NCBI GenBank assembly: GCA_015066625.1
Contig: SVOC01000001.1
Coordinates: 186,001 to 250,000 of the forward strand
Reading direction: 5' to 3'
DNA from: Oscillospiraceae bacterium
GTDB lineage: Bacteria > Bacillota > Clostridia > Oscillospirales > Acutalibacteraceae
Length of the DNA stretch: 64,000 bases
The first letter of the stretch is position 1. Every line of letters starts with the position of its first letter. A model generated the notes under the pieces. The model saw only the letters and a program-made list of their open reading frames with translations, was not told where the DNA came from and did no database searches. The translations under genes were made by a program, and so were the position numbers. This document shows positions 51,801-61,566 of the stretch, in pieces.

Positions 51801-53759
51801 TTATTTACCTCTTCTGAGCTTTTCAATTTTATCTCTCAAATATGCTGCGTGTTCAAATTCAAGTATCTTTGCCGCCGCCTTCATTTCTGCGGTGAGCCTT
51901 ATAATCATTGCTTCACGCTCTTTACGGCTCATCTTTGAGATTGCCTTGTCATCGTCGGTTTTTGCCGAAATTTCAATGATTTCATGAACATCCTTGACGA
52001 TTGTTTTCGGCGTAATGCCGTGTTCTTCGTTGTATTTCATCTGCTTCTGTCTGCGGCGTTCTGTTTCCGTAATGGCTCTTTCCATTGACGGGGTTACGCT
52101 GTCGGCGTACATTATGACAGTGCCTTCCGAATTTCGTGCGGCCCTGCCTATGGTCTGAACAAGTGAGGTTTCGGAACGCAGGAAGCCTTCTTTATCCGCA
52201 TCAAGAATTGCAACCAGAGATACTTCGGGAATGTCCAGACCTTCACGGAGAAGATTAATGCCGATAAGCACATCAAATTCACCGAGGCGCAGACCTCTTA
52301 TGATTTCCATTCGCTCAATGGTATCAACATCGTGGTGCATATAGCGGACCTTGATATCAAGATTTTCAAGGTAATCCGTAAGGTCCTCCGCCATACGCTT
52401 TGTCAGTGTGGTCACAAGTACTCTTTCGCCTTTTGCGGTGCGTGTGTTGATTTCGGAAACAAGGTCGTCAATCTGACCTTCCGTGGGTCTTACGGAAATT
52501 TCCGGGTCAAGCAGACCTGTGGGTCTTATAACCTGCTCCGCTATATGGGAGCTTCTTTCTTTTTCGAACTCACCGGGAGTTGCACTTACAAATATCTTCT
52601 GACCGCTTCTTTCGTAGAATTCATCAAAGGTAAGCGGTCTGTTATCATAAGCAGAAGGCAGACGGAAACCGAAATTAATCAGGCTTTCTTTTCTTGCTCT
52701 GTCGCCGCCGTACATCGCCCTTACCTGTGGCAGGGTAACATGGGATTCATCAACAAAAAGCAGAAAATCATCGGGAAAATAATTGAGAAGAGTGAAGGGT
52801 GCCGAGCCTGCGGGTCTGCCCGACATAACTCTTGAATAGTTTTCAATTCCCTTGCAGAAGCCTGTTTCACGGAGCATTTCGATATCGTATTCCGTGCGCT
52901 GTTTTATACGCTGTGCTTCGAGAAGCTTGCCGTTTTCTTCAAAATATTTTACACGGTCAAGCATCTCTTCGTAAATATTTTTAATGGATTTTTCCATTTT
53001 GTCGGGAGCGATGACATAGTGGGAGGCAGGGTAGATTGCGGCGTGTGAAAGCACGCTTTTTACTTGCCCCGTGAGAGCATTTATTTCGCTTATTCTGTCA
53101 ATCTCATCGCCGAAAAATTCAACTCTTATGCCGTTTTCGTTTGAGTAAACGGGGAAGATTTCAACAACATCCCCTCTGACCCGGAATTTGTTACGGCTGA
53201 AATCAATATCGTTTCTTTCATACTGAATTTCAACAAGCTTTTCAATCAGCTCATCCCTGCTTTTTTCCATTCCCGTACGCAGAGAAATAACCATACTTCG
53301 GTAGTCAATAGGGTCTCCCAAAGTGTAAATGCAGGATACACTGGCAACGATAATCACATCACGCCTTTCTGATAAAGCGGAGGTTGCAGAATGACGGAGT
53401 TTATCGATTTCATCGTTTACCGCAGAATCTTTTTCGATATATGTGTCGGTTGTGGGAATATATGCCTCGGGCTGATAATAGTCATAGTATGAAACAAAAT
53501 ATTCAACCGCATTGTCGGGGAAGAACTCACGGAATTCACTGCAAAGCTGTGCCGCAAGAGTTTTATTGTGAGCAAGCACAAGAGTAGGTCGGTTGACCTT
53601 TTCAATGATGTTTGCCATTGTGAAGGTTTTGCCCGAACCGGTTACGCCCAGCAGAGTCTGTTCGGTACAGCCTTTGTTAACGCCGTCAACAAGCTCAGCT
53701 ATTGCCTGAGGCTGGTCGCCCATGGGTTTGTATTTTGATTTCAGCACAAACTTATCCAT
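51801..53759 (-). CDS. uvrB: Excinuclease ABC subunit B
   Basis: Damage-verification helicase of excision repair. Walker [10 protein letters not shown] (about 38-46), the beta-hairpin region [10 protein letters not shown] (about 91-100), and the helicase motifs TIGRAARN are seen. The C-terminal UVR motif (about 615-650) binds UvrC. 652 residues. GGGAGG precedes the ATG. First gene of a LexA-boxed operon. Confidence 0.98.
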   Translation of the reverse strand: MDKFVLKSKYKPMGDQPQAIAELVDGVNKGCTEQTLLGVTGSGKTFTMANIIEKVNRPTLVLAHNKTLAAQLCSEFREFFPDNAVEYFVSYYDYYQPEAYIPTTDTYIEKDSAVNDEIDKLRHSATSALSERRDVIIVASVSCIYTLGDPIDYRSMVISLRTGMEKSRDELIEKLVEIQYERNDIDFSRNKFRVRGDVVEIFPVYSNENGIRVEFFGDEIDRISEINALTGQVKSVLSHAAIYPASHYVIAPDKMEKSIKNIYEEMLDRVKYFEENGKLLEAQRIKQRTEYDIEMLRETGFCKGIENYSRVMSGRPAGSAPFTLLNYFPDDFLLFVDESHVTLPQVRAMYGGDRARKESLINFGFRLPSAYDNRPLTFDEFYERSGQKIFVSATPGEFEKERSSHIAEQVIRPTGLLDPEISVRPTEGQIDDLVSEINTRTAKGERVLVTTLTKRMAEDLTDYLENLDIKVRYMHHDVDTIERMEIIRGLRLGEFDVLIGINLLREGLDIPEVSLVAILDADKEGFLRSETSLVQTIGRAARNSEGTVIMYADSVTPSMERAITETERRRQKQMKYNEEHGITPKTIVKDVHEIIEISAKTDDDKAISKMSRKEREAMIIRLTAEMKAAAKILEFEHAAYLRDKIEKLRRGK

Positions 53760-53781
53760 GCTTTCCTCCCTTTTTGATTAT

Positions 53782-53793
53782 GAACAAATGTTC
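53782..53793. promoter_or_regulatory. LexA (DinR) box of uvrBA
   Basis: GAAC-AAAT-GTTC matches the Gram-positive SOS box GAACN4GTTC. It sits at the predicted transcription start of uvrB. Confidence 0.8.
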
Positions 53794-53798
53794 TAATT

Positions 53799-53827
53799 AT
53801 TATAACACAAATATTTTTAAATGTAAA
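53799..53827 (-). promoter_or_regulatory. Predicted promoter of uvrBA
   Basis: Minus strand: TTTACA, 17 bp, TATAAT. The LexA box lies immediately downstream. Confidence 0.75.
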
Positions 53828-53903
53828 CTGTTATTTTTTGTTTCTGAAAAATTTATTGCGAAAGTTAACATATTTCATAAACGATTATCATATTACGGCA
53901 ATG

Positions 53904-53924
53904 TTTGTTGACATTTTCAACAAA
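53904..53924. promoter_or_regulatory. Inverted repeat over the -35 box of rmlA (possible operator)
   Basis: Perfect 8-base arms TTTGTTGA / TCAACAAA around CATTT. The -35 TTGACA (53908-53913) lies inside it. Confidence 0.45.
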
Positions 53925-53936
53925 TGGTGGTATTAT
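53908..53936 (+). promoter_or_regulatory. Predicted promoter of rmlAC
   Basis: TTGACA, 17 bp, TATTAT with an extended TGG. Confidence 0.7.
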
Positions 53937-53973
53937 AACTGTGGTAAATATTCCATAGAACGGAGTGTTTTGT

Positions 53974-54918
53974 TTGAAAGGTATAATTCTGGCAGGCGGC
54001 TCAGGCACAAGGCTTTATCCTCTGACGATGGTAACCAGTAAGCAGCTCTTGCCCGTTTACGATAAACCCATGATTTATTATCCCCTGTCAACCCTTATGC
54101 TTGCGGGTATCAGGGAAATTTTGATTATATCAACACCTTCGGATACACCAAAATTTGAAGAGCTTTTAGGCAGTGGCAGGCAGTTTGGTTTGAATCTTTC
54201 ATACGCTGTGCAGGAAAGCCCCGACGGTCTTGCCCAGGCATTTATCATCGGTGAAAAATTCATCGGCGACGATGATGTTGCAATGGTGCTGGGTGATAAT
54301 ATTTTTTACGGCAACGGTCTTGGACATATGCTCAGGCAGGCTGCAAAAAATAAAGGCAGAGCAACCATTTTCGGTTATTATGTTGATAATCCTCAGGCAT
54401 TCGGCGTTGTTGAATTTGATGAAAACGGAATTCCCGTTTCCATTGAAGAAAAGCCCGAAGTGCCTAAGTCAAACTATGCGGTAACCGGTCTTTATTTTTA
54501 TGACAACAGAGTTGTGGAGTATGCAAAATCACTGAAACCTTCAAAGCGCGGAGAGCTTGAAATTACCGATATCAACCAGATGTATCTGAAAAACGGTGAC
54601 CTTGACATAAAGCTTATGGGCAGAGGTTTTGCCTGGCTTGATACGGGAACGGTTGAAAATCTTATGGATGCTGCAAACTTCATCAAAACTGTTGAAAAGC
54701 TGCAGGGAATCAAGATATCGGCTCCGGAAGAAATTGCGTATAATATGCGCTGGATAAGCCGCGAAGCACTTCTTCGCTCGGCTGAAAAATACGGTAAGTC
54801 ATCCTACGGTCAGCATCTGCGCTCCGTTGCAGAGGGCAGAATTCTTTATACCGGCGGTAAGCCCGGTGAAAGACCGTGCTGGGGTGCGGAAGGTAATCTT
54901 AACTATGAAACTGACTGA
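53974..54918 (+). CDS. rfbA: Glucose-1-phosphate thymidylyltransferase
   Basis: First step of dTDP-rhamnose synthesis. The start [15 protein letters not shown] (nucleotide-binding loop with Arg), [17 protein letters not shown] and LGDNIFYG all match RmlA. The start chosen is TTG at 53974, eight bases after GGAG; it gives the canonical MKGIILAGG start, while the in-frame GTG at 53965 is inside the ribosome binding site. 314 residues. It overlaps rmlC by 14 bp. The partner genes rmlB and rmlD are not in the window. Confidence 0.96.
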   Translation: MKGIILAGGSGTRLYPLTMVTSKQLLPVYDKPMIYYPLSTLMLAGIREILIISTPSDTPKFEELLGSGRQFGLNLSYAVQESPDGLAQAFIIGEKFIGDDDVAMVLGDNIFYGNGLGHMLRQAAKNKGRATIFGYYVDNPQAFGVVEFDENGIPVSIEEKPEVPKSNYAVTGLYFYDNRVVEYAKSLKPSKRGELEITDINQMYLKNGDLDIKLMGRGFAWLDTGTVENLMDAANFIKTVEKLQGIKISAPEEIAYNMRWISREALLRSAEKYGKSSYGQHLRSVAEGRILYTGGKPGERPCWGAEGNLNYETD

Positions 54919-55456
54919 AACGGCGGTTAAAGGTGTTTTTGAGGCAGAACCTAAGGTTTTCGGTGATAACCGCGGCTGGTTTTGCGAAACATATTCAAAA
55001 AAAGAATTTGAAGAAGCAGGAGTAAAGGCGGATTTTGTTCAGGATAACCGTTCTTTTTCTGCAAAAAAAGGAACTCTCAGAGGTCTGCACTGCCAGAAAA
55101 ATCCTATGTCGCAGGCAAAACTTGTAAGCTGTATCAAGGGAAGAATTCTTGATGTTGCCGTTGATATCAGAGAAGGCTCGCCAACCTATATGAAATGGGT
55201 TGCGGTTGAACTCAGCGAGGAAAACAAAAAAATGCTTTATATTCCCAAGGGCTGCCTTCACGGATTTGTAACCCTTACGGATGATGTTGAGATTTCCTAT
55301 AAGGTTGATGAGTTCTATTCACCTGAAAATGACAGAAGCATAGCCTTCAATGACCCTGAAATCGGTGTTGAATGGGGAATAGCAGATCCCATACTTTCCG
55401 AAAAGGATAAAAATGCACCGCTTTTCAAAGAAAGCGATGTAAAATTTGAATTTTAA
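54905..55456 (+). CDS. rfbC: dTDP-4-dehydrorhamnose 3,5-epimerase
   Basis: Third step of dTDP-rhamnose synthesis. A cupin-fold enzyme with RGLHCQKNP (catalytic His, about 60) and the [10 protein letters not shown] block (about 119) containing the second His. The ATG at 54905 follows GGAAGG; an earlier in-frame ATG at 54827 lies deep inside rmlA and is rejected. 183 residues. Confidence 0.95.
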   Translation: MKLTETAVKGVFEAEPKVFGDNRGWFCETYSKKEFEEAGVKADFVQDNRSFSAKKGTLRGLHCQKNPMSQAKLVSCIKGRILDVAVDIREGSPTYMKWVAVELSEENKKMLYIPKGCLHGFVTLTDDVEISYKVDEFYSPENDRSIAFNDPEIGVEWGIADPILSEKDKNAPLFKESDVKFEF

Positions 55457-55524
55457 ATTTTTTGAATAAAGCCTCTGTTTTCTGCTCATACTATGCGTGA
55501 AAAGCAAGTAAGGAGTTGAAACGA

Positions 55525-55749
55525 ATGCTTGATAAAATTTCACTGGTCCTTGTAATAATCGGTGCACTTAACTGGGGCGGTATAGGTCTGTTTCAGTTTG
55601 ACCTTGTGGCATGGATTTTCGGCGGTCAGGGAGCAATTCTCAGCAGAATTGTTTACACTCTTGTTGCCCTTGCGGGTATCTGGTGTATTTCCCTGCTTTT
55701 CAGAGAATCCGAAACTGCAATCACCGCAGGCGACTCGGACGATATGTAA
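55525..55749 (+). CDS. DUF378 small membrane protein
   Basis: The 74 residues have two membrane helices and the DUF378 signature IGALNWGGIGLFQFDLVAWI. Function of the family is unknown. The ATG at 55525 follows AAGGAG by nine bases; an in-frame TTG at 55516 is closer to the site and less likely. It lies 68 bp after rmlC and is followed by a terminator. Confidence 0.88.
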   Translation: MLDKISLVLVIIGALNWGGIGLFQFDLVAWIFGGQGAILSRIVYTLVALAGIWCISLLFRESETAITAGDSDDM

Positions 55750-55763
55750 AAATGAAAAAAATT

Positions 55764-55799
55764 AAACCGCTGACTTTGCGTCGGCGGTTTTAATTTTTA
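55764..55799. terminator. Bidirectional terminator after the DUF378 gene
   Basis: Stem AAACCGCTGAC / GTCGGCGGTTT with T-rich sequence on both sides, between convergent genes. Confidence 0.8.
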
Positions 55800-56510
55800 T
55801 GAATGATTTTTCTTTGCAACAAAAGTTACCACATCTGTTGTCAAATCGGATATATACTTTCCTCTCGGAATATCATATCTTTGATTTCTCACGTTGCTCT
55901 TTATAACTTCCCAACCGATGAAAGAACGGTTAAGCAAATCAAAAAGATTCTGCGTTGACAGATTAACTTCAAATTGCGGCGTAAGAATCTGTCCGTTTTC
56001 TTTATTGATTTCAGTAATCTGAGAGTTGATAATCAAACAAACAATTCCGTTTTCTTTTGTTCCTTTGCTGATTTCATCAAGCTTGATTCTGAACGATTCA
56101 ATACCGTCAACGTGCTCCAATGCAGAAACAGCAACAATTAAATCGTATTCATCATTACGGATTTCAAAATCGTCAATGGAAGAAACTATTCCGTTAATTT
56201 CATTTTTTACGTCATAATGCACACTGTATTGTTTTAGTTTATCAATAGCAAAATCAAGTATGTCAACACAGTCAATTTTACATTTACCTTTGGATTCCTG
56301 TGCAAGAGGTATGCAATTTCTGCCTACTCCGCATCCCAAATCCAGAATTTTTATGTGTTGATAGTTTCTGAAATGCGGAACTAAATCCATAACTGTCTTA
56401 ACGGGTTTTTGAAGCCAGCTGCCGCTTTCAAAAAGCTTTGCGGTAGAATACACCTCAATGTGGGATTCTTTTTCGGCTTCTCGGATTGATTTCAGAGTAT
56501 CACTGTTCAT
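55797..56510 (-). CDS. Class I SAM-dependent methyltransferase
   Basis: A 237-residue Rossmann-fold methyltransferase. Motif I is ILDLGCGVGRN (about 54-64), followed by the acidic residue in VDILDFA and the post-motif SALEHVD. The substrate is unknown. GGTGCAAAATG marks the start. It lies 21 bp after rqcH on the same strand and could be the last gene of that operon, but it looks AT-richer, so it may have joined the operon later. Confidence 0.85.
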   Translation of the reverse strand: MNSDTLKSIREAEKESHIEVYSTAKLFESGSWLQKPVKTVMDLVPHFRNYQHIKILDLGCGVGRNCIPLAQESKGKCKIDCVDILDFAIDKLKQYSVHYDVKNEINGIVSSIDDFEIRNDEYDLIVAVSALEHVDGIESFRIKLDEISKGTKENGIVCLIINSQITEINKENGQILTPQFEVNLSTQNLFDLLNRSFIGWEVIKSNVRNQRYDIPRGKYISDLTTDVVTFVAKKNHS

Positions 56511-56531
56511 TTTGCACCTTGTTCTTTCACA

Positions 56532-58289
56532 TTATTTCTTCTTTTTCAACCTTTCGCAAAGTTCTCTGTCAGGTGTGACCCACATTGTGTTGTATGTGTG
56601 ATAAATAACCTTACCGGGTTTTGCACCGACGGGCTTTTTCAGTGAGCGAACTTCCGTGTAATCAACCGCAACCTGAGATGATTCTCTGCCGCCGCTGTGG
56701 TATGCGGCAAGGATTGCCGCCTGACGGCAGGTGAGCTCGGGAATTATATCTCCGTTACCGATGACAACAACGTGTGAACCGGGAATTTTTTGTGTGTGGA
56801 ACCAGGAGTCATCCTTTGCGGCGGTTTTGAAGGTGAGAATATCGTTCTGCACATTGTTTCTGCCTACAAGGATTGTGTATCCGTCGTCCGAAACATACTC
56901 CATAGGCGGCATAGGCTTTGCTTTTTTTGTTTTATCGTTTTTGGCACGTTTCAGGTAGCCCTGCTCGTAAAGCTCGTTGCGAATTTCCGCAAGCTCTGTA
57001 TAACCGTCGGCACGGTTAACGGCATCGATAACCGATTCAAGGTATGCAAGCTCCTGCTCACTTTGTTCAATCAGCTCACCCAGCATACTTTCGGCGGTCT
57101 TTGCCTTGCGGTATTCCTTGAAATATTTTTGTGCGTTTGCCGAGGGTGAAAGTGCGGGGTCGGCTGGAATACGCACGGGATTGTTGTTATCGTAAAAATT
57201 TTCAAGGTCATAAAAAAGCGAACCTTTTTCAAGTCGGTACTGATTTGCAAGAATAAGTTCCGCATAAATTCTCAGTGTGTCACGGTCGGCACAGGCTTCA
57301 AGCTCTGCCTGCCTGCTTTGCAGTTTTCTTGCTGCCCTTGAAGCGGCGTTTGTCAGCAGTTTGAGTAATGACTGACTGCGCTGTTTTGTTCTTTCAAAAC
57401 GGTCTTTTTCATAATAAAAGTCATCAAGAAGCTGCGAAAAGCTGTCGAATGTTCTTGGTGTAACCGTGAAACCGTATTGTGTTATATCGGTAAATGTAAA
57501 GTCGTAGGGCTTTACATTCTCTCTCACAAGCATTGTGGGATTGGCTTTGCCTGAAATCAGCATATTTCTGATTTCTGTAAGTTTACTTTCAAGCCTTTGG
57601 CAGTTTATTTCGTTCATTTCGGTAACCCCGATGTCGCCGCCGCAGGCAAAAGCCGCAATTTCCCGGCTTATCAAGGGAGAAACGCCTTCAAGGGTTTCTA
57701 AGATTGCTCCCGAAAGACGCTTGTTCGTGCATTTTTTTACGGCATTTACACCCTCGTCGGGCTGAATTTCCGTCAGATTAAGCTTACCTTGACGGGGAGG
57801 CAATTCATATTTAAAAGTGGGCATAATTTGCCTGACAGACGACTGTGTAAAGTCAACTCGCTTTACAGAGTCTATGATATTACCATTGGAATTCACAAGT
57901 ATAATATTGCTGTGCTTTGCCATAATTTCAACGCAGAGGGTGAAGGTTACGGCATCTCCGATTTCATTTGTGCCCGAAAGGTCGATAAAAACAACTCTGT
58001 CAAGCCCAAGCTGGCGGATATCGGTTATAACCGCACCTGTCAGATGCTTTCTGAAAAGCATGCAGAGCATAGGGGGAGTGGCAGGATTTTCGGGCGCATT
58101 TGCCGTCAGATGCAATCTCGGGCTGTTGGCGGATGCCGAAACAAGCAGACGGTATGCGCCTTCACGGGAACGCAGATGAAACACCAGTTCGTCTTTTGAC
58201 GGCTGGTGTATTTTTTCTATCCTGCTTCCGACAATATATTGCGAAAGCTCATTCTTAAGTAAATTTAAAGTAATTCCGTCAAGGGGCAT
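56532..58289 (-). CDS. rqcH: Ribosome quality control protein RqcH (NFACT family)
   Basis: In bacteria RqcH binds obstructed 50S subunits and adds Ala tails to stalled chains. The N-terminal NFACT-N domain (about 1-200: PLDGITLNLLKNEL, KIHQPSKDELVFHLR), a helical and coiled-coil middle and the C-terminal NFACT-R domain (about 450-560: DGYTILVGRNNVQND, DSWFHTQKIPGSHVV) are visible. Homologues were formerly described as fibronectin-binding proteins. 585 residues. Confidence 0.95.
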   Translation of the reverse strand: MPLDGITLNLLKNELSQYIVGSRIEKIHQPSKDELVFHLRSREGAYRLLVSASANSPRLHLTANAPENPATPPMLCMLFRKHLTGAVITDIRQLGLDRVVFIDLSGTNEIGDAVTFTLCVEIMAKHSNIILVNSNGNIIDSVKRVDFTQSSVRQIMPTFKYELPPRQGKLNLTEIQPDEGVNAVKKCTNKRLSGAILETLEGVSPLISREIAAFACGGDIGVTEMNEINCQRLESKLTEIRNMLISGKANPTMLVRENVKPYDFTFTDITQYGFTVTPRTFDSFSQLLDDFYYEKDRFERTKQRSQSLLKLLTNAASRAARKLQSRQAELEACADRDTLRIYAELILANQYRLEKGSLFYDLENFYDNNNPVRIPADPALSPSANAQKYFKEYRKAKTAESMLGELIEQSEQELAYLESVIDAVNRADGYTELAEIRNELYEQGYLKRAKNDKTKKAKPMPPMEYVSDDGYTILVGRNNVQNDILTFKTAAKDDSWFHTQKIPGSHVVVIGNGDIIPELTCRQAAILAAYHSGGRESSQVAVDYTEVRSLKKPVGAKPGKVIYHTYNTMWVTPDRELCERLKKKK

Positions 58290-58301
58290 AGTTTTTTCCT
58301 C

Positions 58302-59063
58302 TTAAAAATATTTTACGGGCGAATTCTGAGGGATTATTTCCACATCAATGTCAAAATTATTTTTCAGTTTATCCGCAAGTACGGCAACAACGGGATTTTC
58401 TGTTTCAAAATGACCTGCGGTGATGAGAGTTATACCAAGCTCATATGCGGCAAGAAATTCGTGGTGCTTTGCTTCACCTGTTATGAATGCATCGCAACCG
58501 CTTTCTGCAACGGCACCAATGAAATCGCCGCCCGCACCGCCGCAGAGAGCAACGGTATCTATTGTCTTGCCGCAGTCGGCAAGCTGAACACCGGTTGAAA
58601 GTCTGCCTGCAATGTGCATTGCAAGGGTTTCGCCGTCGGTTTCGTCAATAATAACCTTTCTTATCATTGAAGTTTCGCCGTCTTCGGTCATGGGAACGGG
58701 ATTTTTGAAGCCCAGGGTTTCTGCAAGAGTATCGTTGACGCCGCCTTTTGCAATGTCAAGATTTGTGTGGGCACATATTGCCGAAATGCCGTTCTTTGCA
58801 AGCATAAATGAAATATCGCCGTCGAGAAAGCTTTTTACGGCTCTGAAAATGACGGGATGATGGCTGACGATAAGATCAATTCCGTTTTCGGAGGCATACT
58901 TTATGGCTTGTGATGTTATATCAAGCACAACACCGATTTTTTTCACTTCGCCGTCGGGAGTGCCGACAAGCATACCGCTGTTATCCCAATCGCACTGGTT
59001 TTCAAAAGGTGCGATTGAATTTATGAATTCACAGATATCTTTAACCGTCGGTTTCCATTCCAT
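58302..59063 (-). CDS. Nif3-like dinuclear metal-centre protein (DUF34)
   Basis: A 253-residue toroidal-hexamer protein. Metal-binding residues are in SHHPVIF (about 66-72) and GEAKHHEF near the C-terminus, and AHTNLD contributes further ligands. Biochemical role is uncertain; annotated variously as GTP cyclohydrolase I type 2. It overlaps trmK by 23 bp, a pairing conserved in Firmicutes. Confidence 0.93.
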   Translation of the reverse strand: MEWKPTVKDICEFINSIAPFENQCDWDNSGMLVGTPDGEVKKIGVVLDITSQAIKYASENGIDLIVSHHPVIFRAVKSFLDGDISFMLAKNGISAICAHTNLDIAKGGVNDTLAETLGFKNPVPMTEDGETSMIRKVIIDETDGETLAMHIAGRLSTGVQLADCGKTIDTVALCGGAGGDFIGAVAESGCDAFITGEAKHHEFLAAYELGITLITAGHFETENPVVAVLADKLKNNFDIDVEIIPQNSPVKYF

Positions 59064-59736
59064 TTATGATTTCCTCCGTTTCAAGGGCAATCTTTTCAAG
59101 ATAATCGGCATATTCCGCCGAGCCGTGCACACGCTCCGCTTCAAGCTTTTTGTGAAGCCTTGCAACAGTGTTTTCAAGATAAAGGCGTGCTTCTTTCTTT
59201 TGGCATTTCGGAAGCTCGCCTGTGTATATGTAAGAAACAGGTCTTTGCAGTTTTGCGCCTGTATATTCCGCCGCCATGGCACAGTAAAGCTTGCCGCCGT
59301 CGGTGCAGGCATCTTCAAAAAGAATTTCAAATCCGTTTTCAACAAAAAATCTTCTTATGTCCTCGGCGTGGGACTGAGGCTGAACAATAATGCGCTTTGA
59401 ACTGTCTTTGAGCCAGTGCGTTCTTGAAACAAGCTGCTCCATAAGGGTGCCGCCCATACCGCACATAATGAAATCCTCTGCCTCGGAAGGTTGGATTTCA
59501 TCAAAACCGTCGGAAAGGCGGAGAGTGATTTTGTCTTCAATTCCGTAATGTTCAACGGTTTTTTTTGCATTTTCAAGCGGACCCTTGCGCACATCACACG
59601 CAAGAGCCTTCGGGGCTATGCCGTTTAAAATGAGATAGGCGGGAAGATATGCGTGGTCGGTGCCGATATCGGCAACAGCGTTACCCTTACGCACCATCTT
59701 CGCCGCCATAAGCATTCTTTTGGAAAGATTAAGCAT
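59041..59736 (-). CDS. trmK: tRNA (adenine-22-N1)-methyltransferase
   Basis: Methylates A22 in the D-loop of several tRNAs. A Rossmann methyltransferase with DIGTDHAYLP (about 23-32) and CGMGGTLM in place of the usual catalytic motif, both typical for TrmK, followed by a C-terminal coiled coil (about 180-225). 231 residues. Its ATG overlaps the stop of the upstream DUF1858 gene by one base (TAATG). Confidence 0.93.
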   Translation of the reverse strand: MLNLSKRMLMAAKMVRKGNAVADIGTDHAYLPAYLILNGIAPKALACDVRKGPLENAKKTVEHYGIEDKITLRLSDGFDEIQPSEAEDFIMCGMGGTLMEQLVSRTHWLKDSSKRIIVQPQSHAEDIRRFFVENGFEILFEDACTDGGKLYCAMAAEYTGAKLQRPVSYIYTGELPKCQKKEARLYLENTVARLHKKLEAERVHGSAEYADYLEKIALETEEIINGMETDG

Positions 59737-59936
59737 TATTTCGCAAGGAATGCGTTGATTTTTGCGATAAGCTCGTCAGCGTTAACGCCGTGTACCATAC
59801 AAGCCTGAGCAACGGATTCGTTTCTTGCTGAGGGGCAGCCGAGGCAGTGCATACCCATTTCAAGGAAGAAGGGGGCAACCTCACGGTTAGCATCAAGAAT
59901 ATCGCCGATTTTCATATCTTTTGTGATTTCTGTCAT
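59736..59936 (-). CDS. DUF1858 small protein
   Basis: Sixty-six residues matching the DUF1858 domain: KDMKIGDILDANREVAPFFL, then MGMHCLGCPSA with a conserved Cys pair. This domain is linked to hybrid-cluster/redox proteins and may bind a metal or disulfide. The ATG at 59936 follows AAAGGATG; an earlier in-frame start at 59987 runs into the promoter. First gene of the operon that includes trmK. Confidence 0.9.
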   Translation of the reverse strand: MTEITKDMKIGDILDANREVAPFFLEMGMHCLGCPSARNESVAQACMVHGVNADELIAKINAFLAK

Positions 59937-59969
59937 TGTAAAACATCCTTTCTCTGCAAAGATAAAATC

Positions 59970-59998
59970 AGTATACCACACTTTCATCCCAATATCAA
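59970..59998 (-). promoter_or_regulatory. Predicted promoter of the DUF1858-trmK operon
   Basis: Minus strand: TTGATA, 17 bp, TATACT with an extended TGG. Confidence 0.7.
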
Positions 59999-60033
59999 TA
60001 GCAGTATTTTTATAAAATATTTGTTTTTGTATA

Positions 60034-60062
60034 GTGACTTTTGCAAAGCGATGTGTTATACT
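60034..60062 (+). promoter_or_regulatory. Predicted promoter of the phoH-recO operon
   Basis: GTGACT, 17 bp, TATACT with an extended TGT. Confidence 0.6.
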
Positions 60063-60094
60063 AAACTGTAAATGTATTTTTCAAAGGTGAGTTT

Positions 60095-61060
60095 ATGTTT
60101 GAACAGATAATCAATGTTGACAGAATGGAGCAGGCGGTAAGTCTTTTCGGCAGCTTTGATGAGAATATAAGGCTTATTGAAAAGGAGTTTTCCGTTTCCG
60201 TTATCAGCAGAGGCTCGGAGCTTAAAGTGACGGGAGAGCCTGAAAATGTGCAGAAGGGTGTGCGTGCAATCAACGGTCTTCTTACTCTCATCAACAGAGG
60301 CGAGGCACTGAGCGATCAGAATGTGCGTTACGTACTTTCGCTTGTCAACGACGGTAATGAGGATAAGCTTGTTCATATGGCGGCAGACTGCGTGTGCATA
60401 ACCTCAAAGGGTAAACCCGTAAAGCCCAAAACTCTGGGTCAGAAAAAATACATTGAAACCATCCGCAACAACACAATTACCTTCGGTATAGGTCCTGCGG
60501 GTACGGGCAAAACCTACCTTGCGGTTGCAATGGCTGTTACCGCTTTCAGGGCAAAGGAAATAAACAGAATCGTTCTTACAAGACCTGCGGTTGAAGCGGG
60601 TGAAAAGCTCGGTTTTTTGCCGGGTGACCTTCAAAGCAAGGTTGACCCGTATTTAAGACCTCTTTACGATGCACTTTTTGATATGCTCGGTGCAGAGAAC
60701 TTTCAGAAGCATCAGGAGAGGGGAGATATAGAGGTTGCACCTCTTGCATATATGAGAGGTCGTACCCTTGACGACAGCTTCATTATTCTTGACGAAGCAC
60801 AGAACACCACGGCGGAGCAGATGAAAATGTTCCTGACCCGTCTGGGCTTTAATTCCAAAATGGTTGTAACGGGTGACGTTACACAGATTGACCTGCCGGA
60901 CGGCAAAAGATCGGGACTTAAAGAGGCGGTAAGAATTCTCAAAAATATTGAGGATATCGGCACCGTAAGATTCAGTGAAAAGGACGTTGTACGCCACAGG
61001 CTTGTTCAGGATATTATCAAAGCCTATGAGAAACAGGATGAGGAGCGTAAAAAGAAATGA
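60095..61060 (+). CDS. PhoH family ATPase
   Basis: A 321-residue cytoplasmic ATPase with a small N-terminal KH-like domain and a P-loop domain: Walker A GPAGTGKTY (about 131-139), FIILDEAQN (Walker B) and VVTGDVTQIDLP. Role probably in RNA metabolism together with YbeY. It starts the classic Firmicutes order phoH-ybeY-dgkA-era-recO, with an overlap of 4 bp to ybeY. Confidence 0.95.
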   Translation: MFEQIINVDRMEQAVSLFGSFDENIRLIEKEFSVSVISRGSELKVTGEPENVQKGVRAINGLLTLINRGEALSDQNVRYVLSLVNDGNEDKLVHMAADCVCITSKGKPVKPKTLGQKKYIETIRNNTITFGIGPAGTGKTYLAVAMAVTAFRAKEINRIVLTRPAVEAGEKLGFLPGDLQSKVDPYLRPLYDALFDMLGAENFQKHQERGDIEVAPLAYMRGRTLDDSFIILDEAQNTTAEQMKMFLTRLGFNSKMVVTGDVTQIDLPDGKRSGLKEAVRILKNIEDIGTVRFSEKDVVRHRLVQDIIKAYEKQDEERKKK

Positions 61061-61566
61061 GCAAGGTAAAGGTAGTAATTTCAAACGAGCAGAACGAAAT
61101 GAGAATCCCCACGGGTGTACGTCTGCTTGTGCGCCGCTGCTGCACCGCAGTTCTTGTTCAGGAAGAATTTGAGGGTGCCGCCGAGGTAAGCGTTACTTTT
61201 GTTGATGATGATACCATTCATCAGCTTAACAAACAGTACAGAAATATCGACAGAGCAACGGATGTTCTTTCATTCCCTCTGGGTGAAAACGGTGTTTACG
61301 ATATCAACAATGATACGGGTGCAAAGCTGCTGGGCGATATTGTTATTTCAATTCCTCATGCCGTTGACCAGGCGGACAGATACGGTCACACCTTGCAGCG
61401 TGAAATCGGTTTTCTCACAGTTCATTCAATGCTCCATCTGCTTGGCTATGACCATGTTAACGGCGGTATGGAAAGCGTAAGAATGAGAGAAAAAGAAGAA
61501 ACCGTGCTTACAAAGCTGGGTCTTAAAAGAAATTCCAGCTACTATATGGATGATGAGAACATATGA
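61057..61566 (+). CDS. ybeY: Endoribonuclease YbeY
   Basis: A metallo-RNase for 16S rRNA 3' maturation and ribosome quality control. The zinc site is HSMLHLLGYDH (about 125-135), matching the H-x3-H-x5-H motif. 169 residues. It overlaps phoH and dgkA by 4 bp each. Confidence 0.96.
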   Translation: MSKVKVVISNEQNEMRIPTGVRLLVRRCCTAVLVQEEFEGAAEVSVTFVDDDTIHQLNKQYRNIDRATDVLSFPLGENGVYDINNDTGAKLLGDIVISIPHAVDQADRYGHTLQREIGFLTVHSMLHLLGYDHVNGGMESVRMREKEETVLTKLGLKRNSSYYMDDENI

